Assembly (NCBI RefSeq): GCF_000739595.1 | Contig: NZ_BBJP01000008.1 | Location: 1-57,469 of the forward strand | Length of the DNA: 57,469 bases | From: Halorubrum halophilum | GTDB lineage: Archaea; Halobacteriota; Halobacteria; Halobacteriales; Haloferacaceae | Direction of reading: 5' to 3' | Shown here: positions 54,423-57,469 of the stretch, one piece after another | How the letters are laid out: each line of letters starts with the position of its first letter | How positions within the stretch are numbered: the stretch's first letter is position 1 | The notes under the pieces: generated by a model | Databases searched by the model: none | What the model saw: the letters and a program-made list of their open reading frames with translations, nothing else | Told to the model about the DNA's origin: nothing | Translations under genes and position numbers: made by a program

Positions 54423-54839
54423 ATGGTTCCCGTTGACACTCAAACCCTCCTACTGGGTGAGGATCGAAAACGAACAAGACAGTGGAGTATCGGTGCTGGA
54501 ATACTCTTTGTTGTGTCGCTGTTCTACTTCGCGGTAGTAAGGACAGTAGACGTTCCCCTGCTTGATACGGTTCTGTGGTGGCAGGGGTACGCTGTTCTAC
54601 TCACGGGTTTCGTTGCGGTCCAAGCGTACTCCAACGGTGGGATCGGAGTGAGTTGGTTGCTCGTGTTCGCTGCGGTTGCTGGAGTTATCCTGAACTTCGG
54701 TGGTATCGCATTAACTGGGGCCAAGCCGGGGCTATTGCTGCTTATCGGATACGCATTTGTCGGAAGCGCAGTTGTTGCGGCGATCCTAGGGACGCTCGGC
54801 TTTGGCATCGGAACTGTAGTCCGACGAATTACTAGATAG
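54423..54839 (+). CDS. Membrane protein of unknown function
   Basis: This is a 138-residue protein from ATG 54423 (MVPVDTQT). Four TM segments are visible: SIGAGILFVVSLFYFAVV, LWWQGYAVLLTGFVAVQAY, WLLVFAAVAGVILNFGGIAL and LLLLIGYAFVGSAVVAAILG, with a short basic C-terminus. It is the second possible cargo gene between the IS5-like repeats. No family recognised. Confidence 0.6.
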   Translation: MVPVDTQTLLLGEDRKRTRQWSIGAGILFVVSLFYFAVVRTVDVPLLDTVLWWQGYAVLLTGFVAVQAYSNGGIGVSWLLVFAAVAGVILNFGGIALTGAKPGLLLLIGYAFVGSAVVAAILGTLGFGIGTVVRRITR

Positions 54840-54841
54840 GC

Positions 54842-56016
54842 TCCCTGTATTGACCGTAGCCGGGTCAGAATATTCACTTGCTGAGGATTTCAGCAAACCC
54901 GTTTGAGTCGATAGATTCGTCCTTTCGTTTGGCCTTCAGAGACGATCAGATTGTAGTGTTCAAGCTTGGCGAGATAATTCCGAACCATGCGCTTCGACTT
55001 CGCATCGTCGACCCGATCGGTGTACTGATCGTAGAGTGTGGCCGGATCAATCTCTTCGTCCTCTGTGAGTATCTCGTAGAGCACACGCTGGTCATCGGTG
55101 AGCTTGTCGATAGTCTTCTGCTGAATTTCCGATTTCGTTTCCGAAACAGAATCTTCAATGACTGAGTGCGGAATCGCGTCGAGATTATTGTAGCTAGCAG
55201 TCTGAGCGGCATTACGGAGGATACCGATAGCTTTGCGTGCATCGCCTGCGGCCTTATCCGCGATCAACTCCATCCCCTCTTGATCAAGAGCGCCGTCGAC
55301 GAGCCCCCAGTGAACACGATCTTCGAGGATGGCGGTTAATCCGGTGAGGTTGTAGCGTCCGAAGCGAATTCGAACACTACTACTAAGACGGCTGTTGAGT
55401 CGGTCATCTAGGTGTGCAAAGACGTCTTCCTCACGGTTCGCAATGAGAATCATCGCAAGGTTTGGAATCCGATACAGGTCGTATAGCAGGCTCTTATCCT
55501 CGAGCTGGTCGACCTCATCTAGGATGACAATATAGGGATCATCGACATTCCTGCGGAGCCGCTCGAGGAGCTCGTCTTTGGGGGTTGACTTCCGATGAAT
55601 ATCGACTGTACTGCTAATCCCATCGAGAATCCGGTAAAGCGTCTTGAAGCGGGTGTAGTCCTCCCAGCAGTTAACGTACTGATGAGTAAGGTCAAACGTG
55701 TTCTCGCGTAGCCGTTCGACCGTGTACTGAGCGATGCAGGTCTTTCCCGTACCTGACGGGCCGTAGAGAAACGATGTCTCAGCATGGTTACCGTCCATCA
55801 CCGGCCGTAGCGTGTCTGAGAGGTGGCCGACTTCAGCGGAGCGGTGCTTCACCTCTTGAGGAATGAATTCAGGTTGTAACACCCGTGCATCCAGTATCAT
55901 ATGCCCGGAATGCGGCTGGAGAATATTAAACGGAAGTGTGTAATTTCCGAATTTCCGGCTCTGGTGAAGTCCTCAGTAGGTACTATTTGTTACTCCCGTT
56001 CCGGTCAATACAGGGA
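54842..56016. repeat. 15-bp inverted repeat flanking orc1/cdc6
   Basis: TCCCTGTATTGACCG occurs at 54842-54856 and, inverted, at 56002-56016, just outside both ends of the orc1/cdc6 gene. Beyond the second copy, 56016-56040 reads CTGTACTGAGCGATTCGTGAG on the minus strand, a relative of the repeat at 3661. It may be a mobile-element end or an origin-related repeat. Confidence 0.5.
54890..55900 (-). CDS. Orc1/Cdc6 replication initiator
   Basis: This is a 336-residue AAA+ protein: Walker [12 protein letters not shown] (about 44-54), Walker [15 protein letters not shown], sensor 1 [11 protein letters not shown], and an arginine in [14 protein letters not shown]-terminal winged helix follows ([20 protein letters not shown] to the end). 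Orc1/Cdc6 proteins bind origins and load MCM. The final RLKRVC and stop lie in the IS5-like terminal repeat, so the native C-terminus is slightly altered. It is shorter than chromosomal Orc1, as typical of plasmid-borne paralogues. A TATA-like box (55921-55930) precedes it. Confidence 0.87.
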   Translation of the reverse strand: MILDARVLQPEFIPQEVKHRSAEVGHLSDTLRPVMDGNHAETSFLYGPSGTGKTCIAQYTVERLRENTFDLTHQYVNCWEDYTRFKTLYRILDGISSTVDIHRKSTPKDELLERLRRNVDDPYIVILDEVDQLEDKSLLYDLYRIPNLAMILIANREEDVFAHLDDRLNSRLSSSVRIRFGRYNLTGLTAILEDRVHWGLVDGALDQEGMELIADKAAGDARKAIGILRNAAQTASYNNLDAIPHSVIEDSVSETKSEIQQKTIDKLTDDQRVLYEILTEDEEIDPATLYDQYTDRVDDAKSKRMVRNYLAKLEHYNLIVSEGQTKGRIYRLKRVC

Positions 56017-56075
56017 ACTCACGAATCGCTCAGTACAGATGGTTAATTAAGTGCCTCGAATAAGAATAATGAGAT

Positions 56076-56480
56076 ATGCCAGATGGAAATCCTTCTACAC
56101 TTTTTGAAAAGAAACGTGAGGGACGCCCACCAATAGATGTTCTCGGTCTTGTAGCCGGATTAGCGGTGTTCGCAGCCCTCTCATTCTTGTTTGCCGCATT
56201 GTCCCAGTTATCGGGGCCAGCTGTTGAAACTGGGATCAGTCCTCAAACGGTCGCTGCTCTCCGATGGAGTGCGATAGGGATTGTACTGGGTGTACTGGCG
56301 GTCTTTGTATATCAAGGAAGGCTCATCGGCTGGTATGGAACACTCGTAGCGGCGGTGATTGGTGCGATTCAGGCTGTGAGGATAGATATTCCATTAATGA
56401 TATTGATTATCTACCTATCACTTCCGCTGATCGTGCTCACTCTCCTGTTGGTACGTCGTGACACATTTTTGGGTCGTTAG
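56076..56480 (+). CDS. Membrane protein of unknown function
   Basis: This is a 134-residue protein with a soluble N-terminus (MPDGNPSTLFEKKREGRPP) and about four TM segments (VLGLVAGLAVFAALSFLFAAL, WSAIGIVLGVLAVFVY, WYGTLVAAVIGAIQAV, LMILIIYLSLPLIVLTLLLV). TTAATTAA (56043-56050) lies about 28 nt before the ATG. It lies between the orc1/cdc6 gene and an IS5 element. Function unknown. Confidence 0.6.
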   Translation: MPDGNPSTLFEKKREGRPPIDVLGLVAGLAVFAALSFLFAALSQLSGPAVETGISPQTVAALRWSAIGIVLGVLAVFVYQGRLIGWYGTLVAAVIGAIQAVRIDIPLMILIIYLSLPLIVLTLLLVRRDTFLGR

Positions 56481-56537
56481 ATACGCACTCTTCAGCGAAC
56501 AGCGGTTTCAGACGAAAACGCCTCTACAGAAAGTATC

Positions 56538-57469
56538 GGCTTTGTTGAAATCCTCAGAGAGTTACATGTTCACCGTATAATTCCACGAGATGAAGGCCCT
56601 CCCGAAGTCACAGATTCTCCGGTTTGCTGAGAAGGCGATCCATCTGGCCCGTCGAGCCGTTTCTCGATACTCCTCGAAATTCTCCAAACACCGCTATACA
56701 CTTCCGCAGCACGTCGTTCTGCTGTGTCTCAAAGTTCGGAAGAACACGACCTATCGTGGCCTGCTTGACGAACTGATCGAGATGCCACGCATTCGTCACG
56801 CCCTCGGATTAGCTGAACTTCCTACGCCATCAACGCTTTGTAAGGCGTTCAACCGGCTTGATATGACTGTATGGCGTGCTATATTGACTCTCTCAGCGAC
56901 GCTACTTCCGACGAGCGGTGTCGTTGGAGTTGATGCGTCAGGATTCGACCGCAGTCACGCCTCAAAACACTACACGAAACGAGCCGAACTCACGATTCAG
57001 CAGCTCAAAGTGACGCTGTTGGTTGATGCGAAGGTTAACGCAATCCTCGATCTCCACGTGACGACGACACGAAAACACGATAGCCAGATCGCTCCATCGT
57101 TGATCAAGCGCAACCTCAAAGATATTGACATTCTCCTCGGTGACAAGGGCTACGACGACCAGAAGATCAGGCGACTTGCTCGTCAACACAAGGTTCGGCC
57201 ACTGATTAAGCATCGTGAGTTCACGCCACTCCACCGGGCATGGAACGCACGCTTAGACACTGATCTCTACGGCCAGCGGAGTCAATCAGAAACTGTCAAC
57301 TCAACACTCAAGCGGAAGTATGGTGCGTTCGTGCGCTCACGACGGTGGTGGAAGCAATTCCGTGAACTCACTATTGCCTGTCTCAGTCACAACATCGACC
57401 GATCACTCTGAGTGGCCAAGAAACGTGAAGGAAAGATCGCTCAATATAGATGAAGGACGTACCACTTAG
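56538..57469 (+). mobile_element. IS5-family element, right end beyond the window
   Basis: The left terminal repeat is GGCTTTGTTGAAATCCTCAG (56538-56557). No matching right end appears before 57469, so the element probably runs past the window. Its left repeat matches the inverted repeats of the two transposase-less elements at 10658 and 53662 and could mobilise them. Confidence 0.7.
56590..57411 (+). CDS. IS5-family transposase (end-of-window element)
   Basis: This is a 273-residue DDE transposase from ATG 56590. VVGVDASGFDRSHASKHY holds the first Asp, DILLGDKGYDDQ the second, and LYGQRSQSETVNSTLKRKYGA the catalytic Glu. The N-terminal region (RYTLPQHVVLLCLKVRKNTTYRGLLDEL) is the usual helical DNA-binding part. 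It is intact by eye. It is related to the IS5 transposase at 51962 but clearly a different subgroup. Confidence 0.9.
   Translation: MKALPKSQILRFAEKAIHLARRAVSRYSSKFSKHRYTLPQHVVLLCLKVRKNTTYRGLLDELIEMPRIRHALGLAELPTPSTLCKAFNRLDMTVWRAILTLSATLLPTSGVVGVDASGFDRSHASKHYTKRAELTIQQLKVTLLVDAKVNAILDLHVTTTRKHDSQIAPSLIKRNLKDIDILLGDKGYDDQKIRRLARQHKVRPLIKHREFTPLHRAWNARLDTDLYGQRSQSETVNSTLKRKYGAFVRSRRWWKQFRELTIACLSHNIDRSL

Larger units (their letters stand above)
53662..54900. mobile_element. 1.24-kb IS5-derived element with cargo genes
   Basis: The left end GGTTCTGTTGAAACCCT (53662-53678) and the right end, inverted, CTGAGGATTTCAGCAAACCC (54881-54900) are terminal repeats like those of the 375-bp element. The right subterminal block (TGACCGTAGCCGGGTCAG) and left block (TGAAACAGCTGGTCGCTGAAG) also match that element. 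It has no transposase, but carries a Tat lipoprotein and a membrane protein gene. Its right end forms the last codons of orc1/cdc6. Confidence 0.55.

Overview
The window is haloarchaeal. The coding regions are GC-rich and acidic. Several genes have an AT-rich TATA-like box about 25-28 nt before the start codon, as expected for leaderless archaeal mRNAs. The insertion sequences are haloarchaeal types (ISH3, IS4-type, IS5-type). A ParA-type partition pair, an Orc1/Cdc6 initiator, a tyrosine recombinase, RHH and PIN proteins and at least seven transposase genes or remnants suggest a megaplasmid or a plasmid-derived chromosomal region. I saw no rRNA, tRNA or CRISPR array.

Layout. (1) 1-13 kb is plasmid backbone: a small RHH gene nested in inverted repeats, two small proteins sharing an unusual HDxGDSxPGTVGDS motif, a metallo-beta-lactamase/beta-CASP-like protein with a C-terminal RHH-like end, a helicase gene cut next to an ISH3 element, parA plus its partner with palindromic upstream sites, an HTH/PIN pair, an Lrp regulator and an integrase with a dif-like inverted repeat upstream. 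(2) 13.0-14.7 kb and 46.0-47.6 kb are two very similar IS4-type transposase copies in the same orientation. The roughly 31 kb between them is a metabolic island. It holds an orphan tungstate/molybdate-binding lipoprotein (tupA), a Cox-like molybdenum hydroxylase operon (coxG-S-L-M-D-E-xdhC), moeA and mocA, a formate dehydrogenase operon (NuoF-like, NuoG-like, FdhA, DUF1641, second molybdopterin oxidoreductase), an OFA-family formate/oxalate-type transporter, an aldehyde dehydrogenase, thiC, and a biotin operon bioB-bioU-like-bioF-bioD. (3) 47.6-57.5 kb is a mosaic of IS4 and IS5 elements, gene fragments, an HtpX protease, small membrane proteins, a lipoprotein and an orc1/cdc6 gene whose 3' end lies in the terminal repeat of an IS5-derived element.

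How the genes fit together. TupA would collect oxyanion (W or Mo), MoeA inserts the metal into molybdopterin, and MocA would cytidylylate it for the Cox-type hydroxylase. XdhC, CoxD and CoxE would mature that enzyme. FdhA with its Fe-S and flavoprotein-like partners would oxidise formate that the OFA carrier could import. ThiC and the bio genes add cofactor biosynthesis. The flanking IS4 copies give a plausible route for moving, amplifying or losing the whole island.

The most interesting points are the IS4-bounded metalloenzyme/cofactor island; the CoxL-like subunit with an AYRGAGR (form II) rather than a CODH active-site loop; a NuoF-like subunit whose nucleotide-binding motifs look eroded; a BioU-like protein where bioA would be expected; the shared 20-residue motif in two unrelated small proteins; nested inverted repeats around the RHH gene; and IS5-ended elements that seem to carry cargo genes.
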